32,185 nt of DNA from Gemmatimonadaceae bacterium (GTDB lineage Bacteria > Gemmatimonadota > Gemmatimonadetes > Gemmatimonadales > Gemmatimonadaceae), in assembly GCA_025931335.1 (NCBI GenBank), contig JAICNG010000036.1:1-32185 (forward strand). Reading direction: 5' to 3'. Within the stretch, counting starts at the first letter, position 1; each line of letters opens with the position of its first letter. Position numbers and translations under genes: made by a program. The notes beneath the pieces are model-generated. The model did no database searches. It was not told the DNA's origin and saw nothing but the letters and a program-made list of their open reading frames with translations. Below are positions 1 through 9,800 of the stretch, in pieces.

Positions 1-2192
1 TCGGCAACGCGGAGCCGCTGACGTGGGACTTCGCGGCCCTCGAGCCCGGCTCCCGGTTCGAGCTCACCGATCCGAATCGCGACGGGATCTACACGGTGAC
101 GCTGCCGTTCGAGACCATCTATACGCGTCCCGCGGACGACAGCGGTCGCGCGGTGTGGGTGCGAAAGCGCGACATCGCCCGCTTTCCGGAGCTCGTGTCG
201 TCACAGCGATTGATCGATGCGCTCTACCGGATGTCGCTCGAAGAGCTCGTCGCGCTGCGACGTGATGACGGGGCGCTCATGGGTGGCGCGAAGTGGGAGG
301 GCATCTGGACGCGCGACGTGTCATGGGGCGCCATCCTCGGGATGGCGGCGGTGGCGCCTGACGAGGTGCGACGGAGCCTCCTGGTCAAGGTCGATTCGAG
401 CGGACGCATCATCCAGGACACCGGAACGGGTGGGTCGTGGCCGGTGTCGACTGACCGCATGGCGTGGGCGCTCGCGGCGTGGGAGCTGTTCGCCGTCACC
501 GGTGATCGCGCCTGGCTGAAGCAGGCATACGACATCATCCGTCGCTCGGCCGAAGCCGATCTCGCGGTGGCGTTCGACGAGGAGACCGGTTTGTTCCGCG
601 GGGAGTCCTCGTTCCTCGACTGGCGCGAGCAGAGCTACCCGTCGTGGATGGATCCGAAGGACATCTACCAGTCCGAGAACCTCGGCACCAACGCGCTGCA
701 TTACGCGACATATCGTACGCTCAGCCGGATGGCCGTGGCGTTAGGCGAGCCTCCGGGACCCTGGGATTCCGTGGCCGCCCGCGTACGCCAGGGAATGAAC
801 ACGCATCTGTGGCTCGCCGAGCGTGGGTACTATGGCCAGTTCCGGTACGGTCGGTCGTACGCGTCAGTGTCGCCGCGCGCCGAGGGGCTCGGCGAAGCAC
901 TCGCCGTCATCTATGGCGTCGCCAGTGACGAGCAGCGGGGAGTCCTCGCGCGCAGCATGCCACTCGTCCCGTTCGGCGTCCCGAGCTTCTGGCCGTACAT
1001 CGGCGATCAGCCCCCGTATCACAACGCGGGCATCTGGCCCCAGGTGGTGGGATTCTGGACCTGGGCGGCGGCCGAGGCGGGGAATGGCGCGGCGGTGGAG
1101 CACGGGCTTGGCTCGATCTATCGGGCGGCGGCGCTTTTTCTCACCAACAAGGAGAACATGGTCGCATCGACGGGGCACTTCGAGGGGACGGAGCTGAATT
1201 CCGACCGGCTGATCGGGAGCGTCGGGGCGAATCTCGCGACGGTATATCGCGTGTTGTTCGGGCTGCGCTTCGAGCATGACCGGCTCTCGTTTCGCCCGTT
1301 CGTCCCCCGCGCCTACGACGGCGAGCGGACGCTGCGGAATCTCCGCTACCGCGGCTCCACACTGACGATCACCGTCCGAGGATTTGGCGACGCCGTCGCA
1401 TCGGCGACGCTCGACGGGCGTCCGCTTCCGAATCCGGAGATTCCGGCCGGCCTAACGGGTGCGCACACGATCGACCTCACGATGAATGGCGACGTCGCCC
1501 CATCGACCATCACGACCGTCGAGGGCCGTGCCGCACCCGCCACGCCGCTGGTGTCGCTGCGCGCGGGGCGGCTCAGCTGGCGCCCGGTGCGCGGCGCGGT
1601 GAGCTACGTCGTTCGGCGGAACGGTCGCCGCGCGTCAGTGACGGCGTCGACACAAACGCGTATCGAGCAGGGCGATGGCCTGGCGGAGTACCAGGTGATG
1701 GCGATCGACGCGCGGGGAGTGGAGTCATTTCTGAGCGAGCCGGTTCGCGTCGTGCCGGAGGGCGCCGTGATCATTACCCAGCCCACCGCTGCGGTGATCG
1801 ACACGATCCACGCCGGTGCGGACGGTGATGGCTACGTCGAGCTGACGGTCGAATCGAACACCGAGGTGCGATTCACGATCGAGGTGCCCACGGCAGGCAC
1901 GTACGCGATCGACGCGCGGTACGCGAACGGGAGCGGACCCATCAACAGCGGAGACAAGGCCGCGATTCGATCGCTATTCGTGGACGGCACGCGCGTCGGC
2001 TCACTCGTCATGCCGCAGCGTGGCGCGGACCTCTGGACCGATTGGGGGTACAGCAGCGCGCTCACGATTCCCCTGAGTGCCGGCACGCACACACTCACGC
2101 TGTCGTACACGCCGGCGGACCGCAACATGAGCGGTACGGTCAACACGGCGCTGGTCGACCATCTGCGGCTCACTCGGCTGAATGTCAGGTAA
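1..2192 (+). CDS. Six-hairpin glycosidase with FN3 and CBM35-like domains (5' partial)
   Basis: The reading frame is open from the window edge (first full codon at base 3) through a GTG at 96, so the true start lies upstream. Numbering from that GTG, residues about 30-400 resemble an (alpha/alpha)6 six-hairpin glycosidase of the debranching or trehalase-like superfamily, with a WTRDVSW stretch and a later FLDWREQ stretch that may supply the acidic catalytic residues. A beta-sandwich follows, then an FN3-like segment (about 480-550) and a C-terminal CBM6/35-like sugar-binding sandwich (about 552-698, with ARYANGSG and DHLRLTRL). The residues before the GTG (DPNRDGIYTVTL) look like the end of another beta domain. 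It probably acts outside the cytoplasm on an oligo- or polysaccharide; export cannot be seen because the N-terminus is missing. The exact GH family and substrate are not resolved. A short inverted repeat spans the stop codon. Confidence 0.85.
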   Translation, partial: GNAEPLTWDFAALEPGSRFELTDPNRDGIYTVTLPFETIYTRPADDSGRAVWVRKRDIARFPELVSSQRLIDALYRMSLEELVALRRDDGALMGGAKWEGIWTRDVSWGAILGMAAVAPDEVRRSLLVKVDSSGRIIQDTGTGGSWPVSTDRMAWALAAWELFAVTGDRAWLKQAYDIIRRSAEADLAVAFDEETGLFRGESSFLDWREQSYPSWMDPKDIYQSENLGTNALHYATYRTLSRMAVALGEPPGPWDSVAARVRQGMNTHLWLAERGYYGQFRYGRSYASVSPRAEGLGEALAVIYGVASDEQRGVLARSMPLVPFGVPSFWPYIGDQPPYHNAGIWPQVVGFWTWAAAEAGNGAAVEHGLGSIYRAAALFLTNKENMVASTGHFEGTELNSDRLIGSVGANLATVYRVLFGLRFEHDRLSFRPFVPRAYDGERTLRNLRYRGSTLTITVRGFGDAVASATLDGRPLPNPEIPAGLTGAHTIDLTMNGDVAPSTITTVEGRAAPATPLVSLRAGRLSWRPVRGAVSYVVRRNGRRASVTASTQTRIEQGDGLAEYQVMAIDARGVESFLSEPVRVVPEGAVIITQPTAAVIDTIHAGADGDGYVELTVESNTEVRFTIEVPTAGTYAIDARYANGSGPINSGDKAAIRSLFVDGTRVGSLVMPQRGADLWTDWGYSSALTIPLSAGTHTLTLSYTPADRNMSGTVNTALVDHLRLTRLNVR

Positions 2193-2200
2193 TGCCTGAC
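2184..2200 (+). terminator. Possible hairpin over the glycosidase stop codon
   Basis: GTCAGG at 2184-2189 and CCTGAC at 2195-2200 form a perfect 6-bp stem with a 5-base loop containing the TAA. A run of five T lies downstream at 2214-2218, too far for a standard intrinsic terminator. A second weak pairing (GGTGT 2210-2214 with ACACC 2222-2226) surrounds that T run. Terminator function is a guess. Confidence 0.3.
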
Positions 2201-2508
2201 GAGCGTGCAGGTGTTTTTCCGACACCCGTGCAGGTGATGTCCTGACGTCGCGGTCATACCACGTTGCGCTGCCGCGCTGCTGGTGTCGCACGTGCGCCTC
2301 GATGCGGGCGGTGCGTCACGTCGTGCGGCCTAACGCGTCAACGCGTGCGCCGGCTCATGCAGGCCGTTCGGGTCACGCACCTTATGGCCTGGGCGTCTCG
2401 TCGCGTGCGCGCGCCGCGTTGGCGTCGTCATCGGTGGCGTGGGGGTTGCCGAGCACCGGGGGTGCCGCCCCCAACTCATTTCCTCCGTCGCCAACGGACG
2501 AGGCCTCG
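2193..2508. other. Non-coding gap upstream of the radical SAM gene
   Basis: No convincing gene is seen in these 316 bases. The stretch holds a repeated TGCAGGTG (2206-2213 and 2229-2236), one CCTAACG heptamer (2329-2335) and a small GGGGG/CCCCC hairpin (2458-2472). A frame in phase with the downstream gene is open from 2302, but its predicted sequence is low-complexity and unlike any radical SAM N-terminus, so I treat it as non-coding. No clear promoter could be picked by eye. Confidence 0.6.
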
Positions 2509-3432
2509 ATGCGCGCCACCAACCTGCCGCAGATCGCCCAGACACTCAGCAACATTCCCTTTCCAAAGAAGTTCGCGGTAGAGCTCTGCGCCGAGTGCAA
2601 TCTCCGCTGCGCCATGTGTCATCATCCCAACATGCGCCGCCCGAAGGGGACAATGCCGTTCGCCCTGTGGAAGCGATGCGCGGACGAGGTGGCGTCAATC
2701 TCCCCGAGCACCGAATGCTGGTTCTCCTTCTGCGGCGAGCCCTTGCTCGAGCCCGACCTGCTCGTGCGAATGATCGTCTACGGCAAGGCCATCGGTCTCG
2801 AGTCGGTGAACGTCAATACAAACGGAATGCTGCTCACGCCGGAGATCGCCGAGCGGCTCGTCGATTCCGGCGTCGACCTGGTGGTCATCGGTATCGACGG
2901 CTTCTCGAAGCCGACCTACGAAGCCATTCGGATCGGAGGCGATCGCGACACGCTCTACGCGAACGTCGAGCACCTGATCCAGGGAGCGCGAGCGCGTGAG
3001 AATAGGCCTGAGATCCAGGTGCAGTTCATTGAAATGCCGCAGAACGCACACGAGCTCAAGACGTTCTCTCAGTACTGGCTCGAGCGTGGCGCCACGGTGA
3101 AGGTGCGCAACCAGTTGAGCTGGGGCGGAACCTTCGCGACGCCGCTCTGCATTCCACGAGAAGACCGCATCGCGTGCCCGTGGGCAGTCACGATGATGCA
3201 CGTGTTCTGGGATGGGCGGGTGCCCCGGTGCCCGGGGGACACGGAGGGGCAGGAGGGCAGCGGGAACGCCTGGCATGAACCGCTGGCGGTCCTCTGGGCT
3301 CGGCTCGGCACGTACCGCAACCTGCACCTCGAGCATCGGTTCGACGAGCTGCCCGCCCGGTGCCACACGTGCCAGGACTGGATGACCGGCGCGGCCGAGC
3401 GCATTCGGCCGAATTCGAAGCGCCTCGCCTAA
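2509..3432 (+). CDS. Radical SAM/SPASM domain protein
   Basis: This 307-residue protein carries the radical SAM [4Fe-4S] motif CX3CX2C as C30-NLR-C34-AM-C37, in the usual ELCAECNLRCAMC context. Its C-terminal half has a SPASM-type auxiliary cluster region with CPW, RCPGD and CHTC motifs. SPASM enzymes modify peptides or small molecules through a 5'-deoxyadenosyl radical; the substrate here is unknown. The ATG at 2509 is chosen because conserved sequence begins soon after it and a purine-rich GGACGAGG lies just upstream; the frame is open further back but the extra residues look non-coding. The stop lies 5 bases before the next start, so it is very likely cotranscribed with the acyltransferase-carrier gene. 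That pairing suggests both act on one small-molecule or glycan product. No precursor-peptide gene is recognisable nearby, which argues against, but does not exclude, a RiPP role. Confidence 0.87.
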   Translation: MRATNLPQIAQTLSNIPFPKKFAVELCAECNLRCAMCHHPNMRRPKGTMPFALWKRCADEVASISPSTECWFSFCGEPLLEPDLLVRMIVYGKAIGLESVNVNTNGMLLTPEIAERLVDSGVDLVVIGIDGFSKPTYEAIRIGGDRDTLYANVEHLIQGARARENRPEIQVQFIEMPQNAHELKTFSQYWLERGATVKVRNQLSWGGTFATPLCIPREDRIACPWAVTMMHVFWDGRVPRCPGDTEGQEGSGNAWHEPLAVLWARLGTYRNLHLEHRFDELPARCHTCQDWMTGAAERIRPNSKRLA

Positions 3433-3437
3433 CGCGC

Positions 3438-4454
3438 GTGTCGACGCTCCACCTCTGCGGCTCCGGGAATCCCGACGGCGTGCGGCTCGCGCTGGCGCTC
3501 ATGGGCCGCGAATCCCGGTGGGATCGCCTCGTCCTGCTCGACGACGACCCGGCGACGCATGGCGTGAAGCATCTCGGCGTGCCGGTGGTTGGTGGCTTCG
3601 CGCAGCTCGAGGGGCTCGATGCTGCCGACGCCGAGGCGGTGAACCTCGTCGCGCGGACGACGGCGCGCCGGCGGGCCGCTGGGCGCCGCATCGCGTCGTA
3701 CGGTATCCCGTTCGCTCGACTCGTAAGCCCGGATGTCGACACCGACGGTGTGGAGCTGGCCGACGACGTCATCATCTATCGGCACGTCACGCTCGGGGCC
3801 GAGGCGCGCGTGGGAGCGGAGACGGTCGCGTTCAGCGGCGCGGTCATCGGCCACGAGTGTCGCGTTGAGTCCGGGTGTGTCATCGGATCGAACGCCGTCC
3901 TCAATGCGCGTGTCGGGTTGGGCGAGGGCGTCTACGTGGGGACGAACGCGACGGTTCTGCCGGAAATCTCCATCGGGGCATGGGCCACGGTCGGGGCCGG
4001 CTCGGTGGTCGTGGAGGATGTCCCCGCGGGTGCGACGGTCATGGGGGTGCCGGCGGAGCTCGTGCACTGTCGCGTGCCGGGGGCGCACGTCCCTCCCGCC
4101 AGTGATGCGTTACCCTCGATTGGTGCACCTGCCCAGCTCGGGATGTCCGCGGATGAGATCGAGGGGACGATCGCCACGATCTGGTGCGAGCTGCTTCGGG
4201 TTCCGCGCGTGGACCGGGAGGGCAACTTCTTCGAGCTTGGCGGCGATTCGCTCCTCGCCCTGCGGGCGCGCGAACACATTCGGCACGCCGTCGGCGCCGA
4301 GATCGCGGTGACGGACGTCTTCAGGTTCCCGAGCATTCGATCGCTCGCCGCACACCTCGCCGGCGCTGGTGAGGGCAGCAGGCCCGATGACGTAGGGCGG
4401 CGGGCATCCGCACGGCGCGCCGCGATGCGAACGGCGTTGCGGCACGGGAACTAG
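3438..4454 (+). CDS. NeuD-like hexapeptide acyltransferase fused to a carrier (PCP) domain
   Basis: This 338-residue protein combines two families. Residues 1-95 resemble the N-terminal domain of the NeuD/PglD sugar O- or N-acetyltransferases. Residues about 100-215 are a left-handed beta-helix of hexapeptide repeats (IGHEC, VIGSNAVL, VYVGTNATVL, VGAGSVV) ending in the family's GVPAELV. Residues about 235-312 are a phosphopantetheine carrier domain of NRPS type, with FFELGGDSLLAL placing the attachment serine at S271. A basic tail follows. The likely start is GTG 3438, 5 bases after the radical SAM stop; residues encoded upstream of it are antisense-like. Inference: the carrier domain holds an acyl or aminoacyl thioester that the fused transferase moves to a sugar or amine. 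The adenylating enzyme that would load it is not in this window. NeuD relatives normally use acetyl-CoA and lack a carrier domain. Confidence 0.85.
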   Translation: MSTLHLCGSGNPDGVRLALALMGRESRWDRLVLLDDDPATHGVKHLGVPVVGGFAQLEGLDAADAEAVNLVARTTARRRAAGRRIASYGIPFARLVSPDVDTDGVELADDVIIYRHVTLGAEARVGAETVAFSGAVIGHECRVESGCVIGSNAVLNARVGLGEGVYVGTNATVLPEISIGAWATVGAGSVVVEDVPAGATVMGVPAELVHCRVPGAHVPPASDALPSIGAPAQLGMSADEIEGTIATIWCELLRVPRVDREGNFFELGGDSLLALRAREHIRHAVGAEIAVTDVFRFPSIRSLAAHLAGAGEGSRPDDVGRRASARRAAMRTALRHGN

Positions 4455-4525
4455 TGAGCTGCGCCCGAATCAGTGAGTGTAGGAGGAACCGCAGACGGCC
4501 GTGAACGCGACGCGCCTTACCGCGA

Positions 4526-4930
4526 TCACCGGGTCGTGGTCGACGGGGCCGCGGTCGCGGCGACCGGGCTGCCGCCGCGCAGCGCCGCGACGACGCCCAT
4601 CGAGAAGAGCGCGATCTCGACCCATCCGCGCGGCTCGCGCCACTCGTTGAGCACCGAGTAGGCGACGGCAATCACCAGGCCCGCCACGTTCGCCGCGACG
4701 GCCGCCCAGCGCTCCATCGATCCCGCCGGCGCGTTGCGCGCCAACAGGGTAACGACGCCGATCAGCACGATGGCGACGCCGGTGCCGGCGAACCAGACGG
4801 CGGTGAGCTTGAATACGGGCCGGTAGGCGAACGGGGTAATCGCGAGGTGCAGGGCGCCGACGGCGATCGTGAGGTATCCCGCGATAGTGAGCGCGCGGTG
4901 GCCGGTGTAGGTAGCCGTAGTCGGGGGCAC
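4526..4930 (-). CDS. Four-helix membrane protein, unknown function
   Basis: The gene encodes 134 residues with four hydrophobic segments (about 11-32, 42-63, 73-93 and 102-118 by eye) and a short polar tail rich in Ala and Thr. I do not recognise the family with certainty; it resembles small uncharacterised inner-membrane proteins. It starts at GTG 4930, with a good Shine-Dalgarno AGGAGAG seven or so bases upstream on the minus strand. It is convergent with the carrier-fusion gene (71 bases between stops) and divergent from ettA. Confidence 0.7.
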   Translation of the reverse strand: MPPTTATYTGHRALTIAGYLTIAVGALHLAITPFAYRPVFKLTAVWFAGTGVAIVLIGVVTLLARNAPAGSMERWAAVAANVAGLVIAVAYSVLNEWREPRGWVEIALFSMGVVAALRGGSPVAATAAPSTTTR

Positions 4931-5049
4931 GACTCTCTCCTCTCAGTAGGTGGGGAGAAGCTACTCCATTCGGCTCACCCGCGCACTGCCGCCGGACTGG
5001 AACGAGGACGGCCCAGTAGGCAAGTTTACAGGCTCGATTCCGCACGAGT

Positions 5050-5070
5050 CATTCCTCGTTCCTCATTCCT
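5050..5070 (+). repeat. Three tandem 7-base repeats before ettA
   Basis: CATTCCT, CGTTCCT and CATTCCT follow one another without gaps at 5050-5056, 5057-5063 and 5064-5070. The array ends 8 bases before the ettA GTG, so it should lie in the 5' leader of that mRNA and fills the place where a Shine-Dalgarno would be. Its unit is pyrimidine-rich and cannot itself act as one. Confidence 0.75.
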
Positions 5071-5078
5071 GTCTCAAC

Positions 5079-6755
5079 GTGGCTCCCCAGTTCATCTACG
5101 TCATGAAGGCCCTGCGCAAGGTGGTTCCACCTTCGCGCGTGATCCTCGACGACATCTGGCTCTCGTTCTATCCCGGCGCGAAGATCGGCGTCCTCGGCCC
5201 CAACGGCGCCGGAAAGTCGTCGCTGCTTCGCATCATGGCGGGCATCGACCAGGACATTCAGGGCGAAGCCTGGGCCGCCAAGGGCACGAAGATCGGCTTC
5301 CTCTCCCAGGAACCCCAGCTCGACGCATCGAAGGACGTCCGCGGCAACGTCGAGGAGGCGCTCAAGGACCAGCGCCAGGCGCTCGAGCGCTTCAACGACA
5401 TCGCGATGAAGTTCGCCGAGCCGATGGACGACGACGCGATGACCAAGCTGCTCGAGGAGCAGGGGCGCCTCCAGGAGTACATCGACGCGCACGACCTCTG
5501 GAATCTCGACAACAAGATCGAGGTCGCGATGGACGCGCTGCGGCTGCCCCCGGCGGATGCCGATGTCAGCAAGCTCAGCGGGGGTGAAAAGCGGCGCGTC
5601 GCCCTCTGCCGAGTGCTGCTCGAGGAGCCGGACCTCCTGCTGCTCGACGAGCCGACGAACCACCTCGACGCCGAGAGCGTGGCGTGGCTCGAGAAGCACC
5701 TCGAGCAGTTCCCGGGAACCGTCGTCGCCATCACGCACGACCGGTACTTCCTCGACAACGTGGCGAAGTGGATCCTCGAGCTCGATCGCGGCCGCGGCAT
5801 TCCGTACGAGGGAAACTACTCCGCGTGGCTGGAGCAGAAGCGCACGCGGCTCGCGCAGGAGGAGAAGTCGGTCAGCGCCCGGCAGCGTACCCTCGAGCGC
5901 GAGCTGGAGTGGGTGCGTCTCGCGCCGCGCGCTCGTCAGGCCAAGTCGAAGGCGCGTATCCAGCAGTACGAAGAGCTGGCGAGCGAGAAGCAGCTCGAGC
6001 GGATCGCGCAGAACGAGATCGTGATTCCCCCCGCGCCGCGCCTGGGGAACGACGTCGTGATCGCCAACGATCTGCGCAAGGCGTATGGGGACAATCTCCT
6101 CTTCGACGGGTTGTCGTTCGCGTTGCCGCGCGGCGGCATCGTCGGCGTGATCGGGCCGAACGGAGCGGGAAAGACGACGCTGTTTCGCATGATCGTCGGC
6201 AAGGAGACGCCCGACGCCGGCACGCTCAAGGTTGGCGAGACGGTGCAGTTGGCCTACGCCGACCAGACCCGCACGCTCGATGGCAAGAAAACCGTGTGGG
6301 ACGAGATCTCCGGCGGCCTCGAGCAGATCATGGTCGGCAAGAAGGAGATCAACTCGCGCGCGTATCTCGCGAGCTTCAACTTTCGAGGGGCCGATCAGCA
6401 GAAGCGAGTCGGCGATCTTGCGGGAGGTGAGCGCAACCGTCTGCACCTGGCGAAGACGCTCATGTCCGGCGGAAACCTGCTCCTGCTCGACGAGCCGACG
6501 AACGATCTCGACGTCGACACGCTGCGCGCGCTCGAGGACGCGCTCGTCGATTTCGCGGGGTGCGCCGTCGTCATCTCCCACGATCGCTGGTTCCTCGACC
6601 GCATCGCGACGCACATCCTCGCGTTCGAGGGGAACTCCGAGGTGGTGTGGTTCGAGGGAAACTACGAGACGTACAAGGAAGATCTGCGCAAGCGGAAGGG
6701 GATCGACGCCGATCAGCCGCACCGGGTCGCGTACCGGAAGCTGGTGCGCGCATAG
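5079..6755 (+). CDS. ettA: Energy-dependent translational throttle protein EttA (ABC-F)
   Basis: This 558-residue protein has two ABC ATPase domains and no membrane segments, as in the ABC-F family. Walker A motifs are GPNGAGKS (residues 40-47) and GPNGAGKT in the second half; signatures are LSGGEKRR and LAGGERNR; both Walker B segments read LLLLDEPTN. The N-terminus [19 protein letters not shown] is the hallmark of EttA, which binds the ribosomal E site and gates entry into elongation according to the ATP/ADP ratio. Length matches E. coli EttA (about 555). GTG 5079 is chosen because it gives exactly the conserved N-terminus; the frame is open to 4950 but the added residues are not conserved. 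No Shine-Dalgarno is visible; a three-unit 7-base repeat lies just upstream. It stands alone between unrelated genes. Confidence 0.96.
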   Translation: MAPQFIYVMKALRKVVPPSRVILDDIWLSFYPGAKIGVLGPNGAGKSSLLRIMAGIDQDIQGEAWAAKGTKIGFLSQEPQLDASKDVRGNVEEALKDQRQALERFNDIAMKFAEPMDDDAMTKLLEEQGRLQEYIDAHDLWNLDNKIEVAMDALRLPPADADVSKLSGGEKRRVALCRVLLEEPDLLLLDEPTNHLDAESVAWLEKHLEQFPGTVVAITHDRYFLDNVAKWILELDRGRGIPYEGNYSAWLEQKRTRLAQEEKSVSARQRTLERELEWVRLAPRARQAKSKARIQQYEELASEKQLERIAQNEIVIPPAPRLGNDVVIANDLRKAYGDNLLFDGLSFALPRGGIVGVIGPNGAGKTTLFRMIVGKETPDAGTLKVGETVQLAYADQTRTLDGKKTVWDEISGGLEQIMVGKKEINSRAYLASFNFRGADQQKRVGDLAGGERNRLHLAKTLMSGGNLLLLDEPTNDLDVDTLRALEDALVDFAGCAVVISHDRWFLDRIATHILAFEGNSEVVWFEGNYETYKEDLRKRKGIDADQPHRVAYRKLVRA

Positions 6756-6855
6756 CGAGGTGAAGGCCAACGCTCGACTACCCGTCGGTCAGCATTCGTG
6801 GCAAGTTGATGGCGTGCCCGTACAACGATGACCGGAGCAACGGGAGCCGAAGACC

Positions 6856-9800
6856 ATGGCCAAGCCGAATGGGATGTTCCGATACCTCGCTCTCGCCGTG
6901 CTCCTCGTCGCGGTTGCGGGCACGGCCGCCGCGCAACGACCGGAGCCCCGCGTCCTCGTCTTTTCCAAGACCGCCGGCTACCGGCACAGCTCCATTGAGG
7001 CCGGGATTGCCGCGGTGCAAAGGCTCGGCCGCGAAAATGGCTTCGCCGTCGAAGCGACGGAGGATGCCGGCGCGTTCTCCGAGCGGAACCTGAAGCGCTT
7101 CAGCGCGGTCGTCTTCCTCAACACCACCGGCGACGTTCTCGACGCGCGACAGCAGGATGCGTTCGAGCGCTTCATCCAGGCGGGCGGTGGCTGGGTCGGC
7201 GTCCATGCCGCGACCGACACCGAGTACGAGTGGCCATGGTACGGACGACTCGCCGGCGCGTACTTCGAGAGCCACCCCAACAACCCGAACGTCCGCACCG
7301 GCACCTTCCGCGTGCTCGACAAGAGCCATCCCTCGACCGAGGGACTGCCCGACCGATGGGAGCGGGAAGACGAATTCTACAACTTCAAGGCGATCGACCG
7401 CGACATCCGGGTGCTCGTCGACATCGATGAGACGAGCTATGAGGGCGGCACCAACGGTGCCCGCCACCCGATGAGCTGGTACCACGCGTACGACGGTGGC
7501 CGCGCGTTCTACACGAACATGGGGCACACCGAGGCAACCTTCTCCGAGCCGCTGTTCCTCCGGCACCTCCTCGGCGGGCTGCGCTACGCGATCGGCACGG
7601 CGCCGTTGAACTACGGACGGGTGCGTCCGGAGGAGAATCGGTTCTCGAAGGTCGTCCTCGCTGACAAGCTGAACGAGCCGGTCGAGCTCGCGGTGCTGCC
7701 TGACGAGCGAGTGCTCTTCATCGAGCGCCGGGGCGCCGTCAACCTGTATCGCCCGGCGACCGGGCAGTACACCAGGCTCGCGACGATTCCCGTCAGCACG
7801 CAGTACACCAAGGGCCAGCAGGGGGAGGATGGGCTCCTCGGACTGGCAGCGGATCCAGACTTCGCGAGCAACGGCTGGATCTACCTCTACTATTCTCCCG
7901 CGGGGCCCGAACCGAAGAACGTGCTCGCGCGGTACACGATGAAGGGGGACTCGCTCGATCTCGCATCGGGCGTGATTCTCCTGGAGGTCGCGGTTCAGCG
8001 AGACGAGTGCTGCCACACCGGCGGCTCGATCGCGTTCGACCGGCATGGCAACCTGTACGTCTCCACGGGCGACAACACCAACCCGTTCGCCACCGGCTAC
8101 GCCCCCATCGACGAGCGACCAGGCCGGTCGCCCTGGGACGCGCAGAAGTCATCGGCGAACACGAACGATCTTCGGGGCAAGATTCTCCGTATCCATCCGG
8201 AGCCGAACGGCACGTACACGATCCCCGAAGGCAACCTCTTTCCGCAGGGCACGCCGCAGACCCGCCCGGAGATCTACACGATGGGTCACCGGAACCCGTA
8301 TCGGATCGCGGTCGACAGGCGGACCGGCTTCGTGTACTGGGGCGACGTCGGCCCCGATGCGCCCACGGATTCCGCGGGGCGTGGGCCAGCGGGCCACGAT
8401 GAGATCGGGCAGGCTCGTCGCGCCGGAAACTTCGGCTGGCCGCACTTCGTGGCGGACAACAAGGCGTATTTCGATGTCGATTTCGCGACGATGACGGCCG
8501 GGCCCCCGTTCGACCAGGCGCGCCCGAGGAATGCCTCGCCTAACAACACCGGCCGCGCCGAGCTGCCGCCGGCCGAGAAAGCATTCATCTGGTATCCGTA
8601 CGGCCCGTCAGCGGAGTTTCCGCTCGTCGGCACCGGCGGTCGTACCGCGATGGCGGGTCCAGTCTACCATCGCGACGAGCTCCCCAACGCAGCGCGGCCC
8701 TTCCCCGCGTATTACGACGGCAAGCTCCTCATCTACGAGTGGATGCGCGGATGGATCATCGCCGTCACCATGGACGAACAGGGGAATTTCGTGTCGATGG
8801 AGCGCTTCATGGCGAGCCACAAGTTCAGCAACCCCATGGACATGGCGTTTGGTCCCAACGGCGACCTGTATATCCTCGAGTACGGGACCAGGTGGTTCCA
8901 GGGCAACGATGATGCGCGACTCGTCCGCATCGAGTACACCGCGGGGAATCGGAAGCCACTCGTCGCGGTCGGCGTCGACAAACCCGCCGGGGCGACACCG
9001 CTGACCGTGGCGCTCTCTTCCGCGGGCACCACGGATCTCGACGATGACGAGCTGCGATACGAGTGGCGTATCTCGCGCGCGAACGGGACCGCCGTGCGCA
9101 CGCTCACCGGTCCCAATCCGACGTTCACCTTCGCGACGCCGGGCCTCTACACGGCGTCGCTCGTCGTCACCGACCCGGTGGGCGCCCGCGATTCGGCGAA
9201 GGTGCAGATCGCGGCTGGCAACGAGCCGCCGAGCGTGGACATCGATGTGGTCGAAGGCAACAAGACGTTCTTCTTTCCCCGCGTCCCCATCCGCTACGCC
9301 GTGCGTGTGACCGACCGTGAAGACGGCTCACTCCGGAACGGTCGGATTCCAGCGAGTCGCGTGGTCGTCACGGCGGCGTACCACACGCAGGGGCTCGTGA
9401 TGAGCCAGGGCGGACAACAGGTGGCGGTTGTGCCGACGTCGCACGACGCGGGTCGGCGACTGATCGAGGGCGGTACCTGTCTTTCGTGCCATCAGGTCGA
9501 CAAGACGTCCGTGGGTCCCTCGTACACGGCTGTGGCGCGCCGGTATCGCGGAGACACGGGCGCGACGGCGCGGCTCGTTAGGAAGGTCCGCGCCGGAGGA
9601 TCGGGCGTGTGGGGCCAGGTGATGATGCCGGCGCACCCGCAGCTCTCCGAAGCGCAGGCGTCGGCGATGGTCGCATACATCCTGAGTCTCGGCCAGCCGC
9701 GCCCGCCCTCGCTTCCCGTGCGCGGCTCGTACGTGCCCGGCGCCGCGACGGACAGCTCGCCGCAGGGCGTCGTCGTACTGCGAGCCGCGTACACCGATCG

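Noticed and set aside
2302-2508. N-terminal extension of the radical SAM protein
   Set aside because: The frame is open, but the 69 residues are low-complexity, contain no domain, and a better start with a purine-rich upstream site is at 2509.
5049-6770. Long minus-strand open frame (573 codons) opposite ettA
   Set aside because: It is the antisense shadow of a clear EttA gene; the predicted sequence is Arg/Leu/Val-rich with no recognisable domain, as expected in GC-rich DNA.
6778-8046. 422-codon minus-strand frame opposite the ThuA gene
   Set aside because: It is antisense of the signal peptide, ThuA and early propeller regions, with no start signal and no family features.
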